64,000 bases of DNA from Piscinibacter sp. XHJ-5 (GTDB taxonomy: Bacteria; Pseudomonadota; Gammaproteobacteria; Burkholderiales; Burkholderiaceae_C). Position 1 is the stretch's first letter; every line of letters starts with the position of its first letter. Below the pieces are notes generated by a model. It saw nothing but the letters and a program-made list of their open reading frames with translations, ran no database searches and was not told where the DNA came from. The position numbers and the translations under genes were made by a program. Shown in pieces: positions 29,091-36,789 of this stretch. Location: positions 5,332,001 through 5,396,000 of the forward strand of contig NZ_CP123228.1 of the NCBI RefSeq assembly GCF_029855045.1, given 5' to 3'.

Positions 29091-31205
29091 ATGGGCACCG
29101 TGCTCGACTTCTCCGGCCGGCGCACAACGCCGTTGATCCTGCAGACCGAGGCGACCGAGTGCGGCCTGGCCTGCCTGGCGATGATCGCCGGCCACCACGG
29201 CGACCAGGTCGACCTGGCGACGCTGCGCAACGACCATCCCGTGTCCCTGAAGGGCGCGACGCTGGCCCACCTGCTGCAGGTGGCGAGCCGGATGTCGCTG
29301 GCGGCGCGCCCGGTGAAGGTGGAGCTGGAAGACCTGGCGCGGCTGGCGCTGCCGGCCGTGCTGCATTGGGACTTCAATCACTACGTCGTGCTGGTGCGCA
29401 TGCGCGGCACGCGCGCCGTGATCCACGACCCCGCAAGCGGCATGCGCGAGCTCGACATCGCCGAGGTCTCCCGGCACTTCACCGGCGTCTGCCTGGAGGT
29501 CGCGCCGGCCCACGAATTCCGCCCGCAGGTGCGGCGCCGCCGGTTGTCGGTGCTCGACCTGCTCGGGCGCATTCGCGGCGTGCGCGCCACGATCGCGCAG
29601 ATCCTGCTGATGGCGGCTGCGCTCGAGCTGTTCGCCGTGCTGGCGCCGCTGTACATGCAGCTGGTGGTCGACCAGGCGATCGTGGCCCAGGACCGCGACC
29701 TGGTCGTCGTGCTCGGCACAGGGTTTCTGCTGCTGGTGCTGGCGCAGGTGGGCATCAGCGCCGCGCGCTCGTGGGTGGTGATGGTGCTCGGGACCACGCT
29801 GAACATGCAGGTCGTGACGGACCTCTTCGCTCACCTGGTGCGCCTGCCGCTGAGCTTCTTCGAGAAGCGGCACCTGGGCGACATCAGCTCGCGATTCGAA
29901 TCGCTCAATGCCATCCAGCGCACGCTGACCGGCAGCTTCATCGAGGCGATCGTCGATGGCGTCATGGCCGTCGTCACCGTGGCGGTGATGTTCGCCTATC
30001 ACCCGCTGCTCGCCTCCATCGTGCTGGCGGCAGTCCTGCTCTACGCCGCGCTGCGCGTGGCGCTGTATCGGCCGCTGCGGCAGGCGCAGAACGAGCAGAT
30101 CGCGCACGCGGCCAGGCAGCAGAGCAGCTTCCTGGAGACGGTGCGTGGCATCCAGAGCGTGAAGCTGTTCAACCGCCAGCAGCAGCGAAGCACCGCGCAC
30201 GGCAACCTGCTGGCCGAGAGCTTCAACGCCGGGATCCGCATCCAGCGGCTGGACATCGTCTACCGCGCCCTCAACGGCGCGCTGTTCGGCATCGAGAACA
30301 TTGCCGTCGTCTCGGTCGGCGCGCTGCTCGTGCTCGACGGCGCAATGTCGGTGGGCATGCTGTTCGCCTTCGCGGCGTTCAAGCTGCAGTTCGTCACCCG
30401 GGCCGCGGCCGTCGTCGACAAGGCGATCGACCTTCGCATGCTGGGCCTGCACGCCGAACGCGTCGCCGACATCGCCCTGGCCGAGCCCGAATCCGAAGGC
30501 CGCATCGATGCGGTGCATGCCGGCCTGCGCGCCGACGTCGAGCTGCGCAACGTCAGCTTCCGCTACTCGGAGTTCGAGGCGCCGATCCTGCACGGCGTGA
30601 ACCTTCGCATCGAGGAAGGCGAGTCGGTCGCGATCGTGGGCCCGTCCGGGTGCGGCAAGACGACGCTGCTCAAGCTGATCCTCGGCATCCTGAAGCCGAC
30701 CGAAGGCGAGGTGCTGGTCGGCGGCGTCGACATCGCGACCCTGGGCACCCGCTACCGCGACCTGGTCGGCGCGGTGATGCAGGAAGACGAGCTGTTCGCC
30801 GGCTCGGTGGCGGACAACATCTGCTTCTTCGACCTCGAGCCGGACCGCCAACGCCTCGAAGCCTGCGCCCGGCTGGCGGCCATCGAGGCGGACATCCTGG
30901 CCATGCCGATGGGCTACAACACCCTGATCGGCGACATGGGCACCGTGCTGTCGGGCGGCCAGAAGCAGCGCGTGCTGCTGGCGCGGGCCCTCTACAAGCA
31001 GCCGCGCATCCTGGCGCTCGACGAAGCCACCAGCCACCTCGACGTCGACCGCGAGCGCAGCGTCAACGAGGCAGTGCGCGGCCTGAAGCTGACGCGCATC
31101 TGCATCGCCCACCGCGCCGAAACCATCGCCATGTCCGGCCGCGTCATCGCCCTCTGGGGGCCGGACGCAGCCACCCGCTTGCCGCAGATCGCGGCCGTCG
31201 CATGA
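29091..31205 (+). CDS. Peptidase-containing (C39) ABC transporter for a double-glycine-type peptide
   Basis: A 704-aa three-domain exporter. The N-terminal C39 cysteine peptidase has oxyanion Gln18 and Cys24 in QTEATECGLACLAMIAGHHG, His97 in DFNHYVVL and Asp113 in IHDPASG, so the full catalytic set is present. A six-helix ABC membrane domain follows (about 160-440), then an ATPase with Walker A GPSGCGKT near residue 516, signature LSGGQKQR and Walker B ILALDEAT. Such proteins cut leaders after GG/GA/GS and export the core. The likely substrate is the 59-aa peptide encoded 126 bases downstream. Confidence 0.95.
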   Translation: MGTVLDFSGRRTTPLILQTEATECGLACLAMIAGHHGDQVDLATLRNDHPVSLKGATLAHLLQVASRMSLAARPVKVELEDLARLALPAVLHWDFNHYVVLVRMRGTRAVIHDPASGMRELDIAEVSRHFTGVCLEVAPAHEFRPQVRRRRLSVLDLLGRIRGVRATIAQILLMAAALELFAVLAPLYMQLVVDQAIVAQDRDLVVVLGTGFLLLVLAQVGISAARSWVVMVLGTTLNMQVVTDLFAHLVRLPLSFFEKRHLGDISSRFESLNAIQRTLTGSFIEAIVDGVMAVVTVAVMFAYHPLLASIVLAAVLLYAALRVALYRPLRQAQNEQIAHAARQQSSFLETVRGIQSVKLFNRQQQRSTAHGNLLAESFNAGIRIQRLDIVYRALNGALFGIENIAVVSVGALLVLDGAMSVGMLFAFAAFKLQFVTRAAAVVDKAIDLRMLGLHAERVADIALAEPESEGRIDAVHAGLRADVELRNVSFRYSEFEAPILHGVNLRIEEGESVAIVGPSGCGKTTLLKLILGILKPTEGEVLVGGVDIATLGTRYRDLVGAVMQEDELFAGSVADNICFFDLEPDRQRLEACARLAAIEADILAMPMGYNTLIGDMGTVLSGGQKQRVLLARALYKQPRILALDEATSHLDVDRERSVNEAVRGLKLTRICIAHRAETIAMSGRVIALWGPDAATRLPQIAAVA

Positions 31206-31242
31206 AGACGGACCGCCATCGGCCAACCCCATGTTCCGCACT

Positions 31243-31259
31243 CGCAGGCTGCGCCTGCG
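31243..31259. repeat. Hairpin-forming intergenic repeat (MPAFAGA type)
   Basis: Perfect inverted repeat CGCAGGC-TGC-GCCTGCG followed by AAGGCGGGCAT, which resembles the dispersed proteobacterial repeat whose translation reads MPAFAGA. It lies between the exporter and the precursor gene and may protect or attenuate the message. Confidence 0.55.
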
Positions 31260-31331
31260 AAGGCGGGCATCGCAAGGGTCTCGCGCAGCAGACCCGTTCT
31301 TCCAACCTTTGACATTGAAACGGAGATTCAC

Positions 31332-31511
31332 ATGAAAGTCGAAAACACCACCACCCAGCCCGCCGTCGACAGCCGCCGCCTGCGTGCCGACGAGCTCACG
31401 CAAGTGGGCGCCACGCTGACCGAGCAGGAACTGCAAGCCGTGTCCGGCGCGCGCATGTCGGTGTCCTGGACCTGCGGCAGCCTGCAGCGGGCCGACGAGT
31501 GGACGCTCTGA
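31332..31511 (+). CDS. Predicted RiPP precursor peptide with Gly-Ala leader cleavage site
   Basis: A 59-aa peptide, MKVENTTTQPAVDSRRLRAD followed by ELTQVGATLTEQELQAVSGA, then the putative core RMSVSWTCGSLQRADEWTL. CGGAGA lies 6 bases before the ATG. LTEQELQAVSGA fits the double-glycine leader pattern (LSxxELxxIxGG, with GA allowed), so C39 cleavage is expected after Ala40. The core has hydroxyl donors Ser43, Ser45, Thr47, Ser50 and Thr58 and only two side-chain acids, Asp55 and Glu56. These suit ester crosslinks made by the adjacent ATP-grasp ligase. Cys48 is single. Its place between exporter and maturase is the main evidence; the crosslink pattern is inference. Confidence 0.8.
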   Translation: MKVENTTTQPAVDSRRLRADELTQVGATLTEQELQAVSGARMSVSWTCGSLQRADEWTL

Positions 31512-31539
31512 GCGCCACCCGCTAGTCGATGAGAGGAAA

Positions 31540-31565
31540 GCCGACCGTTCCGCTCGGACGTCGGC
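31540..31565 (+). terminator. Hairpin after the precursor gene (possible attenuator)
   Basis: Arms GCCGAC and GTCGGC enclose 14 bases in the 82-base space between the precursor and the ATP-grasp gene, followed by a pyrimidine run. Partial termination here would favour precursor over enzyme, as often seen in peptide clusters. No long T-tract is present. Confidence 0.35.
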
Positions 31566-31593
31566 CCCTCCTTCCATTCACCCGGGAGCCCCC

Positions 31594-32613
31594 ATGATCC
31601 TCATCGTGACCGCCGCGGACGACGAGCCCGCCGGCCGGGTCGAATCCATCCTGCGACGCCGAGGCGCGGACGTGCTGCGCTTCGACGCCGGGGACTTCCC
31701 TTCGAAGGCGCGCATCAGCGTGTCGTTTCGCGCGTCGACACCGCGATACACGCTGCGCACGGGCGGACGCACCGTGCGCTTCGACGAGCTGTCGGCGGTG
31801 TGGTACCGCAAGCCCCGCCCCTGCGTGGCGGCCGACGCCATCGTCGATCCCGAAGTGCGTGGCGTCGTGGAGCAGGACGCGCGCGAATTCATCGCGTCGG
31901 TGTGGGACTCGCTGGCCTGCCGCGCGCTGCCGGGGCGGCCGTCGGCCATGGCGACCGCCCAGCGAAAGGCCTCGCAGATGTGTCGCGCCACCGCGCTCGG
32001 CTTCGACGTGGCGCCGACATCGTTCACGAACGACCCGGCGGAGTTCCTCGATCTCCACCGCGAGTGCAACGGCCAGCTGATCAGCAAGATCACCAGCACG
32101 CTGGCGCTGAGGCCGCGCTTCGGAAGCGAGTTCTCCCGCTACACCGAGAGGGTGTCGCCGCGCGACGTCGCCCATGCGCAGGCCGTCTCGCTTTGCCCCA
32201 TCGTCGTGCAGGCCTACGTGCCCAAGCGCCTGGAGCTGCGCGTCACGGTGGTCGGCCGGCAGGTGTTCGCGGCCGAGATCGACTCGCAGGCGACGCACCG
32301 CACGCGCGTGGACTGGCGCCGCTACGACCTCGCCGCCACGCCGCACCGTGCCCATGCGCTGCCGCGCGACATCGCCGATCGCTGCGTGGCGCTGGTGGCC
32401 GATGCCGGACTGGCCTTCGGCACCATCGACCTCATCCTCACGCCCGACGATCGATACGTGTTCCTCGAGCTCAATTCCGCCGGCGAGTACGGCTGGATCG
32501 AGGAGCTCACCGGCCTGCCGATCAGCGACGCCATCGCCGGCTTCCTGCTGGGCGACGCGACCACCGACGCGGACCGCACACCCCATCTCCTTCACGAGGC
32601 TCGCCATGCCTGA
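31594..32613 (+). CDS. MvdC/MvdD-like ATP-grasp peptide maturase (graspetide ligase family)
   Basis: A 339-aa ATP-grasp ligase. Family features are VWYRKP (69-74) in the N-terminal domain, KITSTLALRPR (165-175), ELRVTVVGRQVFAAEIDSQ (214-232), the DWRRYD segment (240-245) and the metal-binding end FLELNSAGEYGWIEELTGLP (290-309). MvdC/MvdD-type enzymes activate Asp/Glu side chains as acyl phosphates and join them to Thr/Ser (ester) or Lys (amide). The putative core has no Lys, so esters are expected. The gene ends 8 bases inside the next one, which implies coupled translation. Assignment to the family is firm; its product is inferred. Confidence 0.9.
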   Translation: MILIVTAADDEPAGRVESILRRRGADVLRFDAGDFPSKARISVSFRASTPRYTLRTGGRTVRFDELSAVWYRKPRPCVAADAIVDPEVRGVVEQDAREFIASVWDSLACRALPGRPSAMATAQRKASQMCRATALGFDVAPTSFTNDPAEFLDLHRECNGQLISKITSTLALRPRFGSEFSRYTERVSPRDVAHAQAVSLCPIVVQAYVPKRLELRVTVVGRQVFAAEIDSQATHRTRVDWRRYDLAATPHRAHALPRDIADRCVALVADAGLAFGTIDLILTPDDRYVFLELNSAGEYGWIEELTGLPISDAIAGFLLGDATTDADRTPHLLHEARHA

Positions 32614-33682
32614 TCCCACGCCCGACGTGCTCCACGACGTCCATGCCTTCCTCGACAGCCTGGCGCATCAACGGGCCTCCCCCGAAGCAGCGCTCGCAGG
32701 GCTTCCGTCGCTGCGCGCGCGGCACCCCGGCGCCGACATCGACGTGGTGTGGGAACAGCAGGCGTTCGACGGCTCGACGCACTTCGACGCGCTGATCCGT
32801 CAGGACGCAGGCAAGACCATTTCGGTGAGCGTGTGCCAGGACCATGCGCTGCCGTGGCCGCTGCGCGGGCTGCAGCGCTGGAAGGATTCGGACCTCGTGC
32901 GGGTCAACGGCGTCGTGCTGTCGGTGGCCGATGCGATTGCCCAGCTCGATGTGCTGTGGGAACGCGTGCCGCTCATGCAGAGGCTGGTCGACCGCTGCCT
33001 CGTCGACGAGGCGCTGGCGCGCGAGCCGGTCGACGTGAGCGTCGAGGAGACCCAGCAGGCGCTCGACGCGATGCGCCGCGGACGCGGTCTGCTCAGCGTC
33101 GCGGACCTCGAGGCATGGATGAAGGACAGCGGCGCCACCTGGCAGATGCTGGAAGCCATGGCCACGCAGCTCGCGCGCACCGCGAAGCTGCGCGAGCGCA
33201 CCGTCGGCGACCGTGTCGACGAGGTCCTCGCACACGACCTGCGTTCCTTCGACATGATCGCCATCGCGACCGCGCAAGCCCGTTCGGAGCAGACAGCGGC
33301 CGCGGTGCGCGACGCTGCGCTGCGCGGCGGCCGCAGCCTGCTGGAGGCGTCGCAGCACGTGTTCGCGCAAGGCCGTGATGGCGAGATCGAGACTTCGCTG
33401 CGTCGCGTGCGCCGTCATCGGCTCGAGGCGGCCGTCGAGCGCGCCATCGCGGCGGCGGGGGGCGCGGGCGACACGGGCCTGCTGGTGGGTCCGGTGCCGG
33501 TGGGCGACGGCCACCTGCTCGCGCAGGTGCTGGCCGTCGAGCCGGCCGAGCCGCGAGACCCCGAGCTGCGCCGCCTCGTCGCTGCCAGGCTGTTCGATGA
33601 GTGGCTGCGCGAGCAGCGCCGCGGTGCGCACATCGAGTGGTTCTGGGGCAGCGTGGAGGGGACGCGAAACGTCGCGGGGTGA
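32606..33682 (+). CDS. PpiC-related putative peptide maturation protein
   Basis: A 358-aa soluble protein. The N-terminal 110 residues (SLRARHPGADIDVVWEQQAF, HFDALIRQDAGKTISVSVC) form a conserved domain seen in peptide-maturation cassettes. The middle is helical and resembles the SurA/PpiC N-terminal chaperone region. Residues about 240-330 resemble a parvulin domain (AALRGGRSLLEASQHVF, GLLVGPVPVGDGHLLAQVLAVEPAEPRDPELRR), but I cannot confirm an isomerase active site. It has no signal peptide, so it would act in the cytoplasm, perhaps presenting the precursor to the ligase. Its ATG lies within the end of the ATP-grasp gene. Confidence 0.78.
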   Translation: MPDPTPDVLHDVHAFLDSLAHQRASPEAALAGLPSLRARHPGADIDVVWEQQAFDGSTHFDALIRQDAGKTISVSVCQDHALPWPLRGLQRWKDSDLVRVNGVVLSVADAIAQLDVLWERVPLMQRLVDRCLVDEALAREPVDVSVEETQQALDAMRRGRGLLSVADLEAWMKDSGATWQMLEAMATQLARTAKLRERTVGDRVDEVLAHDLRSFDMIAIATAQARSEQTAAAVRDAALRGGRSLLEASQHVFAQGRDGEIETSLRRVRRHRLEAAVERAIAAAGGAGDTGLLVGPVPVGDGHLLAQVLAVEPAEPRDPELRRLVAARLFDEWLREQRRGAHIEWFWGSVEGTRNVAG

Positions 33683-33701
33683 TGAGGGGCCCTCACCCTG
33701 G

Positions 33702-33725
33702 CCCTCTCCCGCGAGCGGGAGAGGG
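33702..33725. repeat. Perfect 24-bp palindrome, copy 1
   Basis: Arms CCCTCTCCCGC and GCGGGAGAGGG around a GA loop, 20 bases after the RiPP operon. An identical copy lies at 33808. It is a candidate terminator for the RiPP operon and part of a dispersed repeat family (degenerate copy at 897). Confidence 0.75.
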
Positions 33726-33780
33726 AATCCCCTGCACATCCTTTCTCCTGCTTGCGCAAGAGATTGATGTGGCGCGCGCG

Positions 33781-33975
33781 TCACTGACTTGTTGCCCCGG
33801 ATTCTCGCCCTCTCCCGCGAGCGGGAGAGGGCGTCTGATATCGCCGTGCGTCATGACTTGCACCGTCCTCGCGCAGGCGATGCCAGAGGGCGCGCTCGGC
33901 GTCGGTCGGGGTTTGGCGCAGGGCACGGGCCCTCGACCTGCATGCAGTACCCGGGCGACCCGTCGTGGTGTTCAT
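33781..33975 (-). pseudogene. Remnant of a DUF559-type (restriction-endonuclease-like fold) gene
   Basis: A short minus-strand frame contains SRARALRQTPTDAERALWHR, which matches the N-terminal signature of DUF559 proteins (RARxLRxxxTDAERxLW), and then runs into the palindromic repeat (TPSPARGRGRES) and a stop. An intact DUF559 protein has about 110-130 residues, so only the first third remains. The repeat seems to have interrupted or replaced the rest. The 390-base spacer holds no other gene. Confidence 0.5.
33808..33831. repeat. Perfect 24-bp palindrome, copy 2
   Basis: Identical in sequence to the copy at 33702, 106 bases further on, and lying inside the DUF559 remnant frame. Confidence 0.75.
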
Positions 33976-34072
33976 GTCCGTTGAGCATGGAGGGCGCAGA
34001 CCTTCACGAACATCACTCGCTCGGACGCATTTCTTCCGCTGGCCAGCAGCGCCGGAGTAGCATCCTCCGCTC

Positions 34073-36676
34073 ATGACTTTCGCCCTCACCAAGATCCAGC
34101 CGCCGCGGCCTCGCGGCCGATTGCTGCTGTCGCGGCCGCGCCTCGATGGCCCGCTGCGCGACGCGCTGTCGACCCAGCGGCTGGTGCTCGTGAGCGCGCC
34201 GGCCGGCTACGGAAAGAGCGCGCTGATGGCGCAGCAGCTGCGCGACTGGCCGAGCGGCGTCGCGCTGGCCTGGGTGTCGGTCGATGTCGGCGATGACCTG
34301 CCGCGGCTGCTGGAGTGCCTGGTCGCCGCGCTCGAGCCCTACGACTTGCCGTGGCGCAGCGCACCGGAAGCCCTCGTCGCCGGTGCGGGCGATGCCGCGG
34401 GCCGCGCGCGCTTCACCGTCGAGCTGCTCAACGCACTCGAGGCTGCCGAGGTGCCGCACGGCGTGATCGTGATCGACGACCTGCACCGCACCGGCGACGA
34501 GGATGTGCACCGCTTCCTGGACGCCCTCGTCGACCGGCTCGGTGCACGCTGGACAGTGGCCATCCTCACGCGCCACGACCCGCCGCTGGCACTGCCCCGC
34601 TGGCGCGCCGCGGGCGAGTTGGCCGAGTTCCGACAGCAAGCGCTGCGATGGACTCGGGAGGAGCTCGCCGTGTGGCTCGCCGCGGCCGGCACGGCCCCCG
34701 AGCGCGTCGATGCGCTGCTCGCGCGCACCGAAGGCTGGGCCGCCGGCGTGCAGCTCGCACTTCGCGTGGACCGCGGCGGCGCATCCATCGGCAGCGAGCG
34801 CGCTTTCAACGACTTCCTGACCGAGGAGGTGATCGACACGCTCGATGCCGACCTGCGCGATTTCCTGCTCCAGGTCAGCGTGCTGCCCGAACTCACCGCC
34901 GCGCGTGCGGCGGCGGTGTCGGGCCGGCCCGATGCAGCGCGCCTTCTCGAGCGCGTGGAGGCGATGGGCCTGTTCGTCACCTCGCTCGAGGCGCAAGAGC
35001 CGACGCTCAAGCTGCATGACCTGTTCCGGGCCGCGCTCGAGCAGCGCCTGGCGCGCGAGCGTCCCGCATTGCTGCCGGACCTGCTGCGCCGTGCGGCCGC
35101 CGGCGAGACCGACCCGGCGCGCAGCATTGCGCTGCTGCTGCGCTCGGGCGACGCGGCCGGCGCCGCGCGGGTGCTGCTGGCGGCCACGCCCGCGTGGATC
35201 ACCGCCGGTGCGCTGCCCACCGTGCGCACCATGCTTGCGCTGTTCGATGCCCCGAGCCGCGAAGGTCTGGCGGCATGGCACCTCTCGCAATGCCTGCTGG
35301 GTTGGGCGCAGGGCGATTTCGCGACGATGGATGCCTCCGCGCGGGCCGCCGAGACGCTGGGCCAGCGCGCGGGCGACATCGAGATCGCCGACATGGGGCT
35401 CGGCTACCGCGCGATCGCGCTCAACTTTCTCAGCCGCCGCGGCCTGCGCGAACTGGGAGTGGACAAGCTGCGGGCGCGCGCTCCCGCGCCGCACGTGGTG
35501 ACCGGGGTCGCCCTGGCGTGGGCCGACATCGACGAAGGCCGCTTCGAGGATGCACGCCGGCACTATGCGGCGACGCTGGAGCACCTGGAGCGCAGCGCCG
35601 AGCCGCATCTCTGGTACCAGGGCAACCTGGGCACGGTGGGGGTGCACATCCCGGGCATGGGGCCGCTGACGGAACGGTGGATCGAGGGGGCATTGCGCGT
35701 CAGCGGCGAGCAGCCGTTGACCCTGAAGGCGATGGCTTTGATCACGCGGGGCTGGCACCGCCTGCTCGTGAAGGGCGACATCGGCGGCGCACGCGAGGCG
35801 CTCGACGCGACGCGCCAGGAACTGCGCTGGCTGGCCGAGCCCACCGGCGTGAATGCGCTGGCGACCGTGCTGCAGCTGCAGATCGCGGCGGCGGGCGGCG
35901 ACGCGCCCGCCACCCGCGAGGCGATGCGGCTGCTGCTGGAGGGCCCTTCGACCGGGCAGGGCCACCGGGCCCGATGGATCGTCGCCAACTTTGTCGCCGG
36001 CTGTGCGGCGGCGGTGGGCGACGAGCAGGCGCTGCGCGAGCAGCTTGCGGTGCTGGAATCGACGCCGGTCGACAGCGCACTGCCGGGTCTGCACACGATC
36101 GTGATCGACATCGCGCGCGGCCATGCCGCGTGGTTGCGTGGTGATGCGCAGGCGGCCATCGATTCGTGGGAGCGGGCCGTGATCGACGAGACGGGATTGA
36201 TCCGCACGCGGCTCGATGCGCCGACGCGGCTGTTCCTTGCTGCGGCCTGCCTGCGCAGCGGGCGTGTGCGCGAGGCGGCGGCACCGCTGATCGGGCTGCA
36301 TGCGCGCTCGCGCGTCGGCGCGGCGGGGTCCGCGCTCTTCGCCCGGCCGGTCGCCTCGCTGTTGGCCGGGCACGATTGGCGTGGGCAGCTGGGCGAGGCC
36401 GACCGGGGGGAGCTCCAGACGTGGCTGCAGCGGCTGTCGGCAAGTGCAGCGCCGGTTCAGCCGAGCGGCGTTGCCGTGGCGGGCGCTTCAGCCGGCGTGT
36501 TGACCAGTCGCGAGCTCGAGGTGCTCGAGCGCATGGCGGCGGGCGACAGCAACAAGCTCATCGCCCGCGCGCTGTCGTTGAGTCCGCACACGGTGAAGCG
36601 GCATGTGGCGAATGTGCTGGACAAGCTGGGGGTGGGATCCCGGGGGCAGGCGGCGGCGTGGTATCACGCGCGCTGA
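34073..36676 (+). CDS. MalT-like LuxR-family transcriptional activator (LAL/STAND type)
   Basis: An 867-aa regulator. The N-terminal ATPase has ITKIQPP-like KIQPPRPRGRLLLSRPRL and Walker A SAPAGYGKSAL (about 41-51), with Walker B VIVIDDLH. A long TPR-like helical middle follows, and the C-terminal LuxR helix-turn-helix spans about 809-865 (LTSRELEVLERMAAGDSNKLIARALSLSPHTVKRHVANVL). MalT-type proteins are STAND ATPases that bind DNA as oligomers when an inducer is present. It lies directly downstream of the RiPP cluster, so it could control that cluster or the caspase region; neither is shown by sequence. Confidence 0.9.
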   Translation: MTFALTKIQPPRPRGRLLLSRPRLDGPLRDALSTQRLVLVSAPAGYGKSALMAQQLRDWPSGVALAWVSVDVGDDLPRLLECLVAALEPYDLPWRSAPEALVAGAGDAAGRARFTVELLNALEAAEVPHGVIVIDDLHRTGDEDVHRFLDALVDRLGARWTVAILTRHDPPLALPRWRAAGELAEFRQQALRWTREELAVWLAAAGTAPERVDALLARTEGWAAGVQLALRVDRGGASIGSERAFNDFLTEEVIDTLDADLRDFLLQVSVLPELTAARAAAVSGRPDAARLLERVEAMGLFVTSLEAQEPTLKLHDLFRAALEQRLARERPALLPDLLRRAAAGETDPARSIALLLRSGDAAGAARVLLAATPAWITAGALPTVRTMLALFDAPSREGLAAWHLSQCLLGWAQGDFATMDASARAAETLGQRAGDIEIADMGLGYRAIALNFLSRRGLRELGVDKLRARAPAPHVVTGVALAWADIDEGRFEDARRHYAATLEHLERSAEPHLWYQGNLGTVGVHIPGMGPLTERWIEGALRVSGEQPLTLKAMALITRGWHRLLVKGDIGGAREALDATRQELRWLAEPTGVNALATVLQLQIAAAGGDAPATREAMRLLLEGPSTGQGHRARWIVANFVAGCAAAVGDEQALREQLAVLESTPVDSALPGLHTIVIDIARGHAAWLRGDAQAAIDSWERAVIDETGLIRTRLDAPTRLFLAAACLRSGRVREAAAPLIGLHARSRVGAAGSALFARPVASLLAGHDWRGQLGEADRGELQTWLQRLSASAAPVQPSGVAVAGASAGVLTSRELEVLERMAAGDSNKLIARALSLSPHTVKRHVANVLDKLGVGSRGQAAAWYHAR

Positions 36677-36789
36677 TGTCCCGCCGGCAAGCACATGCGG
36701 GCTGGCCGGACCACGTCATTTCATAGGCGTGGTTCAAGCAAGATAAGGCTGTGCCTGGTGCAAGCATGCAGCTCGAGGTCCGGCCGGCC

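Noticed and set aside
31309..31314. A perfect TTGACA just before the RiPP precursor.
   Set aside because: A -10 element at normal spacing would fall on the start codon, so it cannot drive the precursor gene with a usable leader.
31528..31596. A second small frame (MRGKPTVPLGRR...) after the precursor, considered as another peptide.
   Set aside because: It has no ribosome-binding site or leader motif, overlaps the hairpin and ends at the ATP-grasp start.
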